Of a stretch of 64,000 bases of DNA, positions 9,671-20,457 are shown in pieces. Each line of letters opens with the position of its first letter. Positions within the stretch are counted from its first letter, which is position 1. The position numbers and the translations under genes were made by a program. Source of the stretch: Cytophagales bacterium (GTDB lineage: Bacteria > Bacteroidota > Bacteroidia > Cytophagales > Amoebophilaceae); NCBI GenBank assembly GCA_020629455.1, contig JAHDDH010000001.1, positions 1 through 64,000 of the forward strand, written 5' to 3'. The notes beneath the pieces were generated by a model, which had not been told where the DNA came from, did not search any database, and worked only from the letters and a program-made list of their open reading frames with translations.

Positions 9671-11206
9671 ATGAATACAAAATATTTCAAAAATTTCACG
9701 CTCTTTTTTTTTGCTTTTTTTTTAGCTTTTGTTCTTTATCAATATATTACACAACAATATATTCACAATCCTACCAAAATTGTTTCTGTTCCTGCAGCTA
9801 TTAAGCTCACCAAAGATCAAGCAGCTGTTGTTCCACAAAATACCACTCCAAAAGAAAAAAATGCATCACCTCCGCATTTTGTGTATGCTGCAAGCAAAGC
9901 AACACCTGCAGTAGTACATATCACCTCTATTTATGAATCTAAAGTAATCAAGAAAAAAGTTCCTAAAAATCCTTTCAATGATTTTTTCAACGAATTTTTT
10001 GGCGAAAAATTTTTTGGTGAGGAAGATCAGAAAGAATATGAATACAAAACTAAACCAGGAGCTGCTTTTGGCTCTGGAGTTATCATTCATGAAGAAGGCT
10101 ACATTATTACCAATTATCATGTAATACAAAACGCAGATAAGATAAAGGTTACCCTCGATAATAATGAGGCACTGGAAGCAAACATTGTAGGTAAAGATGC
10201 CAATACCGATCTTGCCTTACTCAAGATTGAAAAAAGCAATCTGCCATATTTAGGTTTCGGAGATTCTGAAAAATTGTGTGTAGGTGAATGGGTGCTTGCG
10301 GTAGGGAATCCTTTTAGCCTGACTTCTACTGTCACTGCTGGTATTGTAAGTGCCAAAGCACGGGCTTTGAATGATTTAGACGAAAAAGATCATAAAACTA
10401 GAATTCTTTCTTTTATACAAACCGATGCAGCAGTCAACAGAGGTAATAGCGGAGGTGCTTTGGTCAACTTACAAGGCGAACTAATTGGTATCAATACAGC
10501 AATATATGCACCCAATATGAGTAGTACCTTTGCAGGCTACTCTTTTGCTATTCCTTCTGCAATTGTTAAAAAAGTAGCGGAAGATCTCATGCAATATGGC
10601 ACTGTACAGCGTGGTGTATTGGGTATTTATGTACGAGAGATGGATGCTGAGTTTGCCAAAGAAAAAAAATTAAAACATTATAGTGGGGTTTACGTAGCTG
10701 ATTTTTTTAAAAACAGCAACGCTAAAAAAGCAGGGATCAAAAAAGAAGATATCATTATTGCAATTGACGATATGTCTATCAAAACCATTTCTCAACTACA
10801 AGAAAAAATTCAACAACACCAACCAGGAGACAAAGTGCACATTCAAGTAATTAGAAAAGGAAAAAAGAAAATTATTCCCGTGATTCTACAGAATGATAGT
10901 AAAGTAAAAGTAAAATATATCCATCCAACCAAAGTAGTGATTGAAGGTGCTACGTTAGAAGATGTAAAAGAAAAAGAAAAAAAAAGAATGAAATTACAAG
11001 GTGGTGCTAAAGTGACTAAATTAGCCCCAGGAAAATTTAAGCAATCAGGTCTAACAGTTGGTTTTATTATCACCCACGTCAACAAACAATCCATAAAAAA
11101 TGTCAAACAATTGACCCAGGTTTTTGACGCAATAAAAGGAGGTTTATTAATCGAAGGTATTTACCCAAATGGTAAACAAGGGTATTATGCCCTTGCGTTA
11201 AACTAA
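9671..11206 (+). CDS. degP: Do-like periplasmic serine endopeptidase with PDZ domains
   Basis: [51 protein letters not shown], downstream PDZ segments. Confidence 0.9.
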   Translation: MNTKYFKNFTLFFFAFFLAFVLYQYITQQYIHNPTKIVSVPAAIKLTKDQAAVVPQNTTPKEKNASPPHFVYAASKATPAVVHITSIYESKVIKKKVPKNPFNDFFNEFFGEKFFGEEDQKEYEYKTKPGAAFGSGVIIHEEGYIITNYHVIQNADKIKVTLDNNEALEANIVGKDANTDLALLKIEKSNLPYLGFGDSEKLCVGEWVLAVGNPFSLTSTVTAGIVSAKARALNDLDEKDHKTRILSFIQTDAAVNRGNSGGALVNLQGELIGINTAIYAPNMSSTFAGYSFAIPSAIVKKVAEDLMQYGTVQRGVLGIYVREMDAEFAKEKKLKHYSGVYVADFFKNSNAKKAGIKKEDIIIAIDDMSIKTISQLQEKIQQHQPGDKVHIQVIRKGKKKIIPVILQNDSKVKVKYIHPTKVVIEGATLEDVKEKEKKRMKLQGGAKVTKLAPGKFKQSGLTVGFIITHVNKQSIKNVKQLTQVFDAIKGGLLIEGIYPNGKQGYYALALN

Positions 11207-11252
11207 AGAGAATATTATTGAAAAGTGTGATATCATTCTATTAAAATTTACC

Positions 11253-11990
11253 ATGCAACTTCGGGCAGAGCAGTTGATCAAAGTATACAAAAAGCGTACT
11301 GTTGTAGATAAAATTTCTTTATATGTACAACAAGGAGAAATTGTGGGTTTGCTAGGGCCCAACGGGGCTGGAAAAACTACTACTTTCTATATGATGGTAG
11401 GGCTTATCCAGCCCAAATCAGGAAAAATATATTTAGATCAAGACAACATTACAGATTTGCCTATGTACAAAAGATCACAAAAAGGCATTGCTTACCTGGC
11501 ACAAGAGCCTTCCATTTTTCGATCTTTGACTGTAGAAGAAAATATTTTGGCTGTGTTAGAGATGCAAAAAATGGCCAAAAAGGAACAAAAAGAAAAAATG
11601 GAAAATTTGTTGGAGGAGTTTAGCCTCACACATGTGCGTAAAAATTTAGGTATTGTACTTTCTGGAGGTGAACGTAGAAGAACAGAAATTGCACGTTCTT
11701 TGGCTATTAACCCTTCTTTTGTATTGTTAGACGAGCCATTTGCAGGTGTTGATCCTATTGCTGTAGAGGAGATACAGATGATTATTGCGCAGCTAAAAAA
11801 AAAAAAAATTGGCATTTTAATTACAGATCATAATGTCAACGAAACCCTTTCGATTACTGATCGTGCTTACCTTATGTTTCAAGGAAAACTGTTGAAATCA
11901 GGTTCTGCCGAAGCATTAGCAGATGATGAACAAGTTCGTCGTGTGTATTTGGGCAAACAATTTGAATTGAAAAGAAAAGTATTGTCTTAA
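11253..11990 (+). CDS. lptB: LPS export ABC transporter ATP-binding protein
   Basis: [80 protein letters not shown]. Confidence 0.94.
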   Translation: MQLRAEQLIKVYKKRTVVDKISLYVQQGEIVGLLGPNGAGKTTTFYMMVGLIQPKSGKIYLDQDNITDLPMYKRSQKGIAYLAQEPSIFRSLTVEENILAVLEMQKMAKKEQKEKMENLLEEFSLTHVRKNLGIVLSGGERRRTEIARSLAINPSFVLLDEPFAGVDPIAVEEIQMIIAQLKKKKIGILITDHNVNETLSITDRAYLMFQGKLLKSGSAEALADDEQVRRVYLGKQFELKRKVLS

Positions 11991-12018
11991 AATTATATCA
12001 TCCTTCCTTTATTTTTTT

Positions 12019-13539
12019 ATGCAAAGTCTATTCAAGTTTTTTTTAAAATTTCGTTCTAAGCGCATAAAGAAGTTTCTTCAATATCCCCACACATGTCAAC
12101 ATCAATTACTTCAGCAGCTCGTTAAAACAGCCAAAAATACAGCTTTTGGCAGACGTTATGCTTTTCGTTCTATCCATTCTGTAGAAAAGTTTTCTAGCAG
12201 AGTGCCAGTGTCTACTTATGAGCAACTTCATCCTTATGTATATCGAGTTTTACAAGGAGAAGAGCAAGTGCTCTGGCCTACGCCTGTCCAATGGTTTGCT
12301 AAATCTTCTGGTACTACCAATGGCCACAGCAAATATATTCCTATATCTAAGCAATCCATTTACCAAGGACATTATCAAGCAGGCTATGATATGCTTTCTT
12401 TTTATCTGCAGCAAGTACCCAACACTCAAATTTTTCGAGGAAAAAATATTGCTATTCTCAATACCTTAAGCTTTCATCCAGATTTTCCAAAAGCCAATTT
12501 TCGAGTGGGTGATATTTCTACTATTCTTTACAAAAATATACCCTCTTGGGGTAGAAAACACCAGTTGATCTCCGATGATATTTTACAAAGTGATTGGGAA
12601 CAAAAAATTCGTAAAATTCAAAAAATAGCATGTCATCAAAATATAACATCTTTAACAGGTATTCCTACTTGGATTTGGCGTTTGCTAGAAGTTGTATTGA
12701 AAGAAAATAATACTAAATCCATCCATAATGTTTGGCCACATTTAGAGCTTTTTATCCATGGAGCAGTTTCTTTTAAACCTTATCAAAGTCTTTTTGATGG
12801 TGTGATGCATCAAAAGATGCATTATTTAGAGGTGTATAATGCTACTGAAGGTTTTTTTTCTTTTCAAGATGATTTAAAACAAAAAGATATGTTACTCCTG
12901 CTCAATCATGGCATATTTTACGAGTTTATCCCTATTGAGTCATTATCAGAAGAAAAGTTTACAACCGTAGCTTTAGAAGATGTTGAAATGCATAAAATTT
13001 ATGCTTTAGTTATTACAACCAATGCTGGGCTATGGCGATACTTGATTGGTGATACTATTATTTTCACCAAAAAAGATCCTTATAAAATACGTATTGTAGG
13101 AAGAACCAAGCAATTCATCAATATTTTTGGAGAAGAGCTGATCATTGAAAATGCTGAAATGGCCCTTACAGAAGCTTGTAAAAAAACAGACGCTATTTTA
13201 TGCAACTACACCGCAGGGCCTGTTTATATGGAAAAAAATCAAAAAGTAGGTGGTCATGAATGGTTGATAGAATTTCACAAAAATCCAGTAAATAAAGAGG
13301 CATTTTTAGATATTTTTGATCAAAGCCTGAAGCAAGTTAATGCAGACTACAAAGTTAAACGTAACAGCAATATCATGTACAAGCCTAAAGTACGCTTTTT
13401 GGCTCAAGGAACATTTTATCAGTGGATAGAGCAAAAAAATAAACTCGGAGGACAAACAAAAGTACCACGTTTGGCTAACGACAGATTTTATCTTACCGAA
13501 ATTTTAAAAATGATACAGCCTTCTAAGCATAATGATTAG
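12019..13539 (+). CDS. GH3 auxin-responsive promoter family protein (acyl-adenylating enzyme-like)
   Basis: FGRRYAFRSIHSVEKFSSRVPVSTYEQLHPYV, WFAKSSGTTNGHSKYIPIS, YNATEGFFSFQDD, LIGDTIIFTKKDPYKIRIVGRTKQFINIFGEELI. Confidence 0.88.
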   Translation: MQSLFKFFLKFRSKRIKKFLQYPHTCQHQLLQQLVKTAKNTAFGRRYAFRSIHSVEKFSSRVPVSTYEQLHPYVYRVLQGEEQVLWPTPVQWFAKSSGTTNGHSKYIPISKQSIYQGHYQAGYDMLSFYLQQVPNTQIFRGKNIAILNTLSFHPDFPKANFRVGDISTILYKNIPSWGRKHQLISDDILQSDWEQKIRKIQKIACHQNITSLTGIPTWIWRLLEVVLKENNTKSIHNVWPHLELFIHGAVSFKPYQSLFDGVMHQKMHYLEVYNATEGFFSFQDDLKQKDMLLLLNHGIFYEFIPIESLSEEKFTTVALEDVEMHKIYALVITTNAGLWRYLIGDTIIFTKKDPYKIRIVGRTKQFINIFGEELIIENAEMALTEACKKTDAILCNYTAGPVYMEKNQKVGGHEWLIEFHKNPVNKEAFLDIFDQSLKQVNADYKVKRNSNIMYKPKVRFLAQGTFYQWIEQKNKLGGQTKVPRLANDRFYLTEILKMIQPSKHND

Positions 13540-16519
13540 CAAAGCTGTTTTCATACATCGATGGTTTTACTATCGTTTTTTTTTATGCATTGCTACGCTA
13601 TTTTCGGTGGAGGCAAAAAATTTTTTACAACCACAACATTTACCTTTAGATCCTTTTTTACTCACACTGCAGCATGCTCACGCTGCTGCTGAAAAGCAAT
13701 TAGTAGCTGTTGATCGCAGCGTTCATATTTCCCTAATAAAAGATTTTTATCATCAACTGTATGGCTACCATCGGTTGAAGTTTTATAAAGATCCTAGTGT
13801 ATTACAAGTTCTTGCAAAAAATCAAATCCACGGCTATTATCAGGTTTTGAGTTGTAGAAAGCTTGCCCAATATTTTTTTACTCAAGAAAAATTTTTTGAT
13901 AGTATACAATATCATACCACGGCAGATGCTTTTTTTTCTACAAAAAAAAATGACAAACAGCATTATCAGTTGGCCTATGCATGGTTGCATGAAAAAAAAT
14001 ATTCAAAAGCTTTGATACATTTTCAACAATTAACAACACATGCTTCCATATACCAAGCATTGGCTCATTATTATAGCGGTTGTATTTTGATGAAGCAAAA
14101 AAAGTATGATCAAGCTTTGCTGCATTTTCAAATCATACAATCACATCCTTATTATCAACAAGCCGTCATTTTGCTCATGGCGCAAGTTTATTATCAGCAA
14201 AAACAATTTAGAGCACTAAAAAAATTTTTATATACTCATCAATCTCTCTTGACTGCTCAGGAGATTTTATTACAAAAAATGTTAGCAGAAGCACATTTTT
14301 TTTTGAAAGAATATGCCGATGCTGTGGATATTTATCATCAACTATTAAAAAAATCAATACAAGACCCTGCAATTATTTATCGTTTGGCATATAGTTTACA
14401 GCAATTAGGGAAGTGGAAAGCAGCAGCTACTTATTATCAACATTTAATAGCAAATGATACGCTTTACAGCCAACGGGCTAGTGAGGCTTTGGGGGGTATT
14501 TATTTAAAAATGAATGAGAAGTTATTGGCGTTAGATGCTTTTGAAAGTGCTTACTATGCTAATCAAGAAGCCCAAAGAACAGCCGTAGCTTTGTGGCAAT
14601 GTGGCATGTTGGCTTTTCATTTAAAAAAATTTCAACAAGCCATTTTTTGGTTGGAAAAATGGAAAAAAGATTATCCTGTGCATGAAAAAATGCTTGAGGC
14701 GGCGTATGTTTTGAGTCAAGCGTATTTACATACGCAAGGTGAGGCTTTTGCAGTACAATATATAGAGCAGATCAAAAATCCTTCTGTGGCTATCAAAGCA
14801 TTGTATCAGCAGATTACTTTAGTCTATGGTCAGCAGCTTTTTATACAAGCGCAGTATCCTGCAGCTATTTTGATGCTAAAAAAATCATTATCCTATCCGA
14901 TGGTTGATGATTTGTATACACAGGCTTTGTTTTGGCTAGGAGAGAGTTGTGCTGCTGCGCAGTTTTATGAAGAGGCCAAAGGTTATTATCAGCTGCTTAT
15001 AGAAGAAAAAAATACACCTAAAGAGTTATTGCCTAGCATAGCGTATGCGTTGGGTTATATTTATTTTCAGACGGATCATTATGCTCAAGCATTGTCTTAT
15101 TTTTTGTCTACTCATCAAAAAATATATGATTCAATCCAAAAAAAGGATGTGATTTTACGTATAGCAGATTGTTATTTTATGCAGAAAGATTATGTTCAAG
15201 CATTGTCTTATTATGCGCTTTCGATAAAAAATCAATATCAGTTGCCTCATGCTTATTATTATCAAGGGTTGATACATTCCATAAAAAAAAATACTGCTTT
15301 GGCAACAGCTGCTTGGCAAAAAGTGATGAGTCATTTTACAGATACACCTTATTATGCAAAAACACTTTGGCAAAGTGCTCATTATTGTCTTGCACAGTCC
15401 ATGTATACAAAAGCTATTCAGTGGTTGGGGATTTATATAGAAAAAAATCCAGACCATAAAAAAATTCCTCAAGCGTTACTTTTGAAAGCTATTGCTTATA
15501 GTAATCTTAACAATACTGCTGCTGTCAAAGAAGCATGTGAAAAAATACTTTTGTATTATCCCAAAAGTGTTGTTGCTGAAGATGCGTTGTTAGAATTACA
15601 AAAAATTACGCTTTTGTCACAAAATATTACCCAATGGCAATACTATCTTCAGTTATATCAAAAAGTACATCCTGATGGTCAATGCATAGCAAAAGTGAAG
15701 TTTAAAGCCATCAAAAAAATGTTTTATTATCAATATTACCTACAGTGTATCACTTTTTCAGAGCAGTTTTTAGCAGAACACTCTGAGGGTATTTTTCATG
15801 AGCAAATACTCTTTTTTTTGGGAGAGGCACATTATCGTTTAAAAATTTATGATAAAGCATTGTCTTATTATCAGATATTGATCCAGCGGAAGGATACACG
15901 TTCTTATATCAAAACCATGCAACGCATAGCGTATATCCATTGTCAACAAAAAAATTATGAAAAAGCTTTACAGACATATACTAAGTTACATCCTCTTCTG
16001 ACGAAAGTGTATGAACAGCAGATAAATGCATTACACATTATCAAAATGCACGAATTATTGACTGCATATGATGTTGTGATCGTCAAAGGGTTGGCACTTT
16101 TATCAGCTGGTCAGTTGTCAAAAAATTCACAGCATGTATTGTTTTTGATTCTTGGTCGTACTTTTTTGAAAGAGAAAAAATATGTAGAAGCAAAAAAAAA
16201 ATTAAAAAAAATACCCCTCCATGCACGTAAAAGTTGTGTAGCAGAAGCGCAGTATCTCTTGGCACAGATGGCTTATGTAGAAAAAAAATACGAGGCTTCT
16301 CTACAACGATTGTTATCGATGAGGGAAGTTTTTTTTCAACAGAAAGATTGGTTAGCCAAAGCTTATCTTTTAATGGCAGATAATTATATCGCGCAAAAAA
16401 ATGATACACAGGCAAAAGCTACTTTGCAATCGCTGCTTACACATCCTCAAACGCCCCCAGTAATTTTGACACAAGCTAAAGAAAGACTTCATGCTTTATC
16501 TGTATCGCATACGTCTTAG
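13532..16519 (+). CDS. Large tetratricopeptide repeat protein
   Basis: 995 aa with many TPR-like units (e.g. YAQALSYFLSTHQ, YVQALSYYALSIKN, YDKALSYYQILIQ); N-terminal hydrophobic segment. Confidence 0.85.
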   Translation: MISKAVFIHRWFYYRFFLCIATLFSVEAKNFLQPQHLPLDPFLLTLQHAHAAAEKQLVAVDRSVHISLIKDFYHQLYGYHRLKFYKDPSVLQVLAKNQIHGYYQVLSCRKLAQYFFTQEKFFDSIQYHTTADAFFSTKKNDKQHYQLAYAWLHEKKYSKALIHFQQLTTHASIYQALAHYYSGCILMKQKKYDQALLHFQIIQSHPYYQQAVILLMAQVYYQQKQFRALKKFLYTHQSLLTAQEILLQKMLAEAHFFLKEYADAVDIYHQLLKKSIQDPAIIYRLAYSLQQLGKWKAAATYYQHLIANDTLYSQRASEALGGIYLKMNEKLLALDAFESAYYANQEAQRTAVALWQCGMLAFHLKKFQQAIFWLEKWKKDYPVHEKMLEAAYVLSQAYLHTQGEAFAVQYIEQIKNPSVAIKALYQQITLVYGQQLFIQAQYPAAILMLKKSLSYPMVDDLYTQALFWLGESCAAAQFYEEAKGYYQLLIEEKNTPKELLPSIAYALGYIYFQTDHYAQALSYFLSTHQKIYDSIQKKDVILRIADCYFMQKDYVQALSYYALSIKNQYQLPHAYYYQGLIHSIKKNTALATAAWQKVMSHFTDTPYYAKTLWQSAHYCLAQSMYTKAIQWLGIYIEKNPDHKKIPQALLLKAIAYSNLNNTAAVKEACEKILLYYPKSVVAEDALLELQKITLLSQNITQWQYYLQLYQKVHPDGQCIAKVKFKAIKKMFYYQYYLQCITFSEQFLAEHSEGIFHEQILFFLGEAHYRLKIYDKALSYYQILIQRKDTRSYIKTMQRIAYIHCQQKNYEKALQTYTKLHPLLTKVYEQQINALHIIKMHELLTAYDVVIVKGLALLSAGQLSKNSQHVLFLILGRTFLKEKKYVEAKKKLKKIPLHARKSCVAEAQYLLAQMAYVEKKYEASLQRLLSMREVFFQQKDWLAKAYLLMADNYIAQKNDTQAKATLQSLLTHPQTPPVILTQAKERLHALSVSHTS

Positions 16520-16635
16520 ATTAGTTTGGTAGTCTATATTTTTATTTTTGATGATCATCCATGAAAGATGACCAAATTTTTGATTTCTGTTCAATTTTGA
16601 TTGGATATTTTTATTTTTTTGATTGATTTTAATTT

Positions 16636-18015
16636 TTGTTTATGCATACCCAAAACTATATCCATCAACATCGTGAAAGATTTTTACAAGAATTGTGTGA
16701 TTTTTTGCGTATTCCTTCAGTTAGCACACAGCCGCAACATGCAGCAGATGTACAAAAAGCAGCACAGTTTGTACAGCAAAAACTTTTGTCAGCAGGTTGT
16801 GACCAGTCTATCCTTATTACAACAAAAAAATATCCCCTTTGCTATGCAGAAAAAATTATTGATCCAAAATTACCTACGATCCTTGTCTACGGTCATTATG
16901 ACGTACAGCCTATAGCGCCTGCGCATTTATGGACACATCCACCTTTTGAACCAATAATACGTGATGGGAAAATATATGCTCGTGGTGCTTCTGATGACAA
17001 AGGGCAGCTATATCTCCAGATCAAAGCAATAGAAACGATGATTGCTAATCATTGTTTGCCTTGTAATGTTAAGTTTTTGGTAGAAGGAGAAGAGGAATCT
17101 GGTAGTGAGAGCATCATACAGTTTTTGTCTGAGAAAAAAAATCAAGATTTAGTGCAAGCAGATATTATCCTTATTTCAGATACTACGTTGCTGGCAAAAG
17201 ATCTTCCTTCTATATCCATCAGCACCAGAGGTATTACATATGTAGAGTTGACACTCACTACTGCTAAAAGAGATCTTCATTCAGGGCTTTATGGCGGTGC
17301 TGTAGCTAATCCTATCCAAACGCTTTGTCATATTATTTCACAACTCAAAGATCCATTGCATAAAATTACTATTCCAGGATTCTATGATAATGTACAAACG
17401 CTTTCACAATCAGCACGTAACGTTATACAAGCAGCTCCTTTTGATACAGATGCTTTTCAAACATCTATTGGTGCATTAGCAGTAGGCGAAGTAGGTTATA
17501 CAACGCCTGAACGTGTGGGTGCTAGGCCTGCTTTGGATATCAACGGTATTTGGGGGGGGTATATAGAAGCAGGAGCTAAAACGGTATTGCCTGCACAAGC
17601 CCATGCCAAATTTTCGATTCGTTTGGTGCCTAATCAAACAATTGAAGAAATAGAACATAAGCTTTGTCAGTACTTACATCATTTGACACCTACTTGGGCT
17701 AAGCTTGATATCAATATTCATTCTGGAGGTGGTAATGCGATTTTTTTTGATCATCAACAAAAGTGTTTTCAAGCAGCAAGTCTTGCTTTTGCAGAAGTTT
17801 GGGGAAACCAACCATTTTGGACAAGAGGTGGCGGGAGTTTGCCTGTGATTACACAGTTTAAAGAAAAATTGGGATTAGATTGTGTTTTGATGGGTTTTGG
17901 ATTACCTTCGGATGCGGTACATGCACCTGATGAGCATTTTCATCTTGATCATTTTTTCAAAGGAATGACTACAGTGATTGCTTTTTATCAACATTTTGTC
18001 AGGTCTACATCTTAA
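16636..18015 (+). CDS. M20 family dipeptidase
   Basis: ILVYGHYDVQPIAPAHLWTHPPFEP, YARGASDDKGQL, VEGEEESGSESI. Confidence 0.92.
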   Translation: MFMHTQNYIHQHRERFLQELCDFLRIPSVSTQPQHAADVQKAAQFVQQKLLSAGCDQSILITTKKYPLCYAEKIIDPKLPTILVYGHYDVQPIAPAHLWTHPPFEPIIRDGKIYARGASDDKGQLYLQIKAIETMIANHCLPCNVKFLVEGEEESGSESIIQFLSEKKNQDLVQADIILISDTTLLAKDLPSISISTRGITYVELTLTTAKRDLHSGLYGGAVANPIQTLCHIISQLKDPLHKITIPGFYDNVQTLSQSARNVIQAAPFDTDAFQTSIGALAVGEVGYTTPERVGARPALDINGIWGGYIEAGAKTVLPAQAHAKFSIRLVPNQTIEEIEHKLCQYLHHLTPTWAKLDINIHSGGGNAIFFDHQQKCFQAASLAFAEVWGNQPFWTRGGGSLPVITQFKEKLGLDCVLMGFGLPSDAVHAPDEHFHLDHFFKGMTTVIAFYQHFVRSTS

Positions 18016-18026
18016 AAGTATTTTTT

Positions 18027-18992
18027 ATGAAAAAATTTATTTACATCGAAAAAAAAGATACTCGTTCCGGTTTTGGTGATGGCTTATTGGCCGTTGCAAA
18101 GCAAAATGAAGCAGTGGTTGGTTTGTGTGCAGATCTTACAGGGTCTTTAAAAATGGGAGATTTTCAGAAGGCGTTTCCTGAAAGATTTTTTCAAGTAGGT
18201 ATTGCCGAGGCTAATATGATGTGTATAGCAGCTGGTATGACCATTGGAGAAAAAATTCCTTATACAGGAACATTTGCCAATTTTTCTACTGGTCGGGTAT
18301 ATGACCAAATTCGGCAGAGTATTGCTTACTCTAAAAAGAATGTAAAAATTTGTGCCTCACATGCAGGGCTTACATTGGGAGAGGATGGAGCTACGCATCA
18401 AATGTTGGAAGATATTGGCATGATGCAGATGTTGCCGCATATGACAGTAATCAATACTTGTGATTATCATCAAACAAAAGCAGCAACGATTGCTATTGCT
18501 AGCTATTTTGGTCCTGTGTATTTGCGTTTTGGTAGGCCAAAGGTGCCTGTATTTACTTTACCAGATCAAAAATTTGTTATCGGAAAAGCTGTAAAAATGG
18601 TTTCAGGAAAAGATATATCTATTTTTGCAACAGGTCATTTGGTTTGGGAGGCTTTGGAAGCTGCTTATATTTTATACAAAGAAAAAAATATACAAGCAGA
18701 GGTAATTAATATTCATACGATTAAACCAATCGATCGACAGGCAATTTTGCAAAGTATCTACAAAACAAGGGCTGTAGTGACGGCAGAGGAGCATCAGATC
18801 AGGGGTGGCTTGGGTAGTATTGTGGCACAGATTGTGAGTGAAGAGCATCCTGTGCCGATACAGTTTGTAGGAGTAGAAGATTGTTTTGGAGAGAGTGGAA
18901 AGCCTGAGGAGTTATTAAAAAAGTATGGATTGAGTGCTGAGGCTATTGTGAAAAAATCGTTAAAAGTGCTTGAGATGAAAAGTGCTAGATAG
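18027..18992 (+). CDS. Transketolase C-terminal subunit
   Basis: 321 aa Pyr + C-terminal domains: FFQVGIAEANMMCIAAGMTIGEKIPYTGTFANF, HAGLTLGEDGATHQMLEDIGMMQMLP, VVTAEEHQIRGGLGS. Confidence 0.9.
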   Translation: MKKFIYIEKKDTRSGFGDGLLAVAKQNEAVVGLCADLTGSLKMGDFQKAFPERFFQVGIAEANMMCIAAGMTIGEKIPYTGTFANFSTGRVYDQIRQSIAYSKKNVKICASHAGLTLGEDGATHQMLEDIGMMQMLPHMTVINTCDYHQTKAATIAIASYFGPVYLRFGRPKVPVFTLPDQKFVIGKAVKMVSGKDISIFATGHLVWEALEAAYILYKEKNIQAEVINIHTIKPIDRQAILQSIYKTRAVVTAEEHQIRGGLGSIVAQIVSEEHPVPIQFVGVEDCFGESGKPEELLKKYGLSAEAIVKKSLKVLEMKSAR

Positions 18993-19155
18993 TTTTTTTG
19001 TAAATTTTTTCAGTAGATATTTTTGGGTTATTAGTTTGGGTAGTGTTTTCTATCAATTGGGAACAATGAGTATATGCTGTGTTTTATTTTTTAAGTATAA
19101 TTTTTTTGTTTGTGTGAGGAAAAAAAATTAAATTGTATTTTTTTAAAATTTTAAA

Positions 19156-19229
19156 GGGGGATTAGCTCAGCTGGCTAGAGCGCCTGCCTTGCAAGCAGGA
19201 GGTCATCGGTTCGACTCCGATATCCTCCA
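19156..19229 (+). tRNA. tRNA-Ala (anticodon TGC)
   Basis: Full cloverleaf: GGGGGAT/ATCCTCC acceptor (one G-U), D-arm TTAGCTCAGCTGGCTAGAGC, anticodon arm CCTGC-CTTGCAA-GCAGG, T-arm ATCGG-TTCGACT-CCGAT; CCA not encoded. Confidence 0.96.
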
Positions 19230-19404
19230 CTCTCTTTACCTTTCTATTTAATTTTTACAAACTTTCTTTTCTTTCCCTTATCAAAGGGGTTTCGATTGTC
19301 TCGATCATCATCTATCATTTTAGATCGTAAACACACACGCTTTTTTTTCAGTAATCATCATCATGCAAACCTTCTATGTTGTTTGTTTGAGGTGATGTAA
19401 ACAC

Positions 19405-20457
19405 TTATTGAATACGAGCTTCATAACATATAAGCTTTCCTTGTGAATCTTCACAGATGATGTATGCCTTGTCTTGGATGGTAAAAGTTTTGGTATGGGT
19501 ATTCATTGTCACTTTTCTTTTTGTTGGAAATTCATTTTTGCATGTTTCCCATTGTGCTGTTTTGGGGTCGTATACATGAAATGTATTGTGATAAGCCTCT
19601 TGACCCGGTATAGTATTGCTGCCTAATCCTACATATATTTTTCCTTGCAGCGCAAACATGGTGCTGTATATGGCATTTTGTTCTTTAAAAGAAAGTTTTT
19701 TCCAGTTATTTGGCGGTGTAAAGGCATAAAAATCTTGTACATAATCTGTTGTATTATTAGTACCCAGATCTTTATTGGTCATGATGTAGGCAGTGTTGTT
19801 GATAGTACATACACAAGAATTGTCTACTAGATGTATATCTTCAGGATAATAGATTGGTTGATTATCAAATTTTTTACCATCAAATTTATAGATCTCTTTA
19901 TATTTTCCATTTTTTGATTTTTCATGTCGTCCTATCCCTACATAGCTTATTTCTTTACCATTTTCTTTTAAAGTAAAAGCAATGCAATATGCTGTTTGGT
20001 CAGGATATGATATTGTTTTTGAGGATGATGGGAAAGGATATATATTGTTATGCCTTAGACGATTTCCATTGTTCCAACCAGTACCTACATAAGCTGTCCC
20101 TTGGTGTATAAAGGCTACGGCTTGTTTGTGATCAGCATATGGAAAGAGCTTTGTTGTCTGCTGCCAAGTATTTTGTGTTGGATCATATGCCCAGCCTTGA
20201 TCATTTCCTGCATATCCTTTGCCCTTGAGAGCAAAACATACATCAAGGTTTTGTAAGCTAAAAGGTGGATCTGCTTTTTTAGTGAAACATAATTTTTTTT
20301 CTTGTAGTGATTGATTTTGTATTTTTTCTATGCGTATAGGCGTTTGTTGACAACCACATCCTGTGTAAAGCAGCATGTAGATGATGCTGCTAAGGGTTAT
20401 TATTTTATTGTTGTTCATAAATTTTATAGAGTGACATTTTTTTATTTTGGTTTTCAA
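19405..20457 (-). CDS. Kelch-type beta-propeller lipoprotein (copy 2)
   Basis: Lipobox-like LLYTGCGCQQ; repeated 'GKIYVGLG...YHNTFHVYDPKTAQWETC' kelch-like units. Likely start is MNNNK at about 20418. Confidence 0.72.
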   Translation of the reverse strand: MKTKIKKCHSIKFMNNNKIITLSSIIYMLLYTGCGCQQTPIRIEKIQNQSLQEKKLCFTKKADPPFSLQNLDVCFALKGKGYAGNDQGWAYDPTQNTWQQTTKLFPYADHKQAVAFIHQGTAYVGTGWNNGNRLRHNNIYPFPSSSKTISYPDQTAYCIAFTLKENGKEISYVGIGRHEKSKNGKYKEIYKFDGKKFDNQPIYYPEDIHLVDNSCVCTINNTAYIMTNKDLGTNNTTDYVQDFYAFTPPNNWKKLSFKEQNAIYSTMFALQGKIYVGLGSNTIPGQEAYHNTFHVYDPKTAQWETCKNEFPTKRKVTMNTHTKTFTIQDKAYIICEDSQGKLICYEARIQ

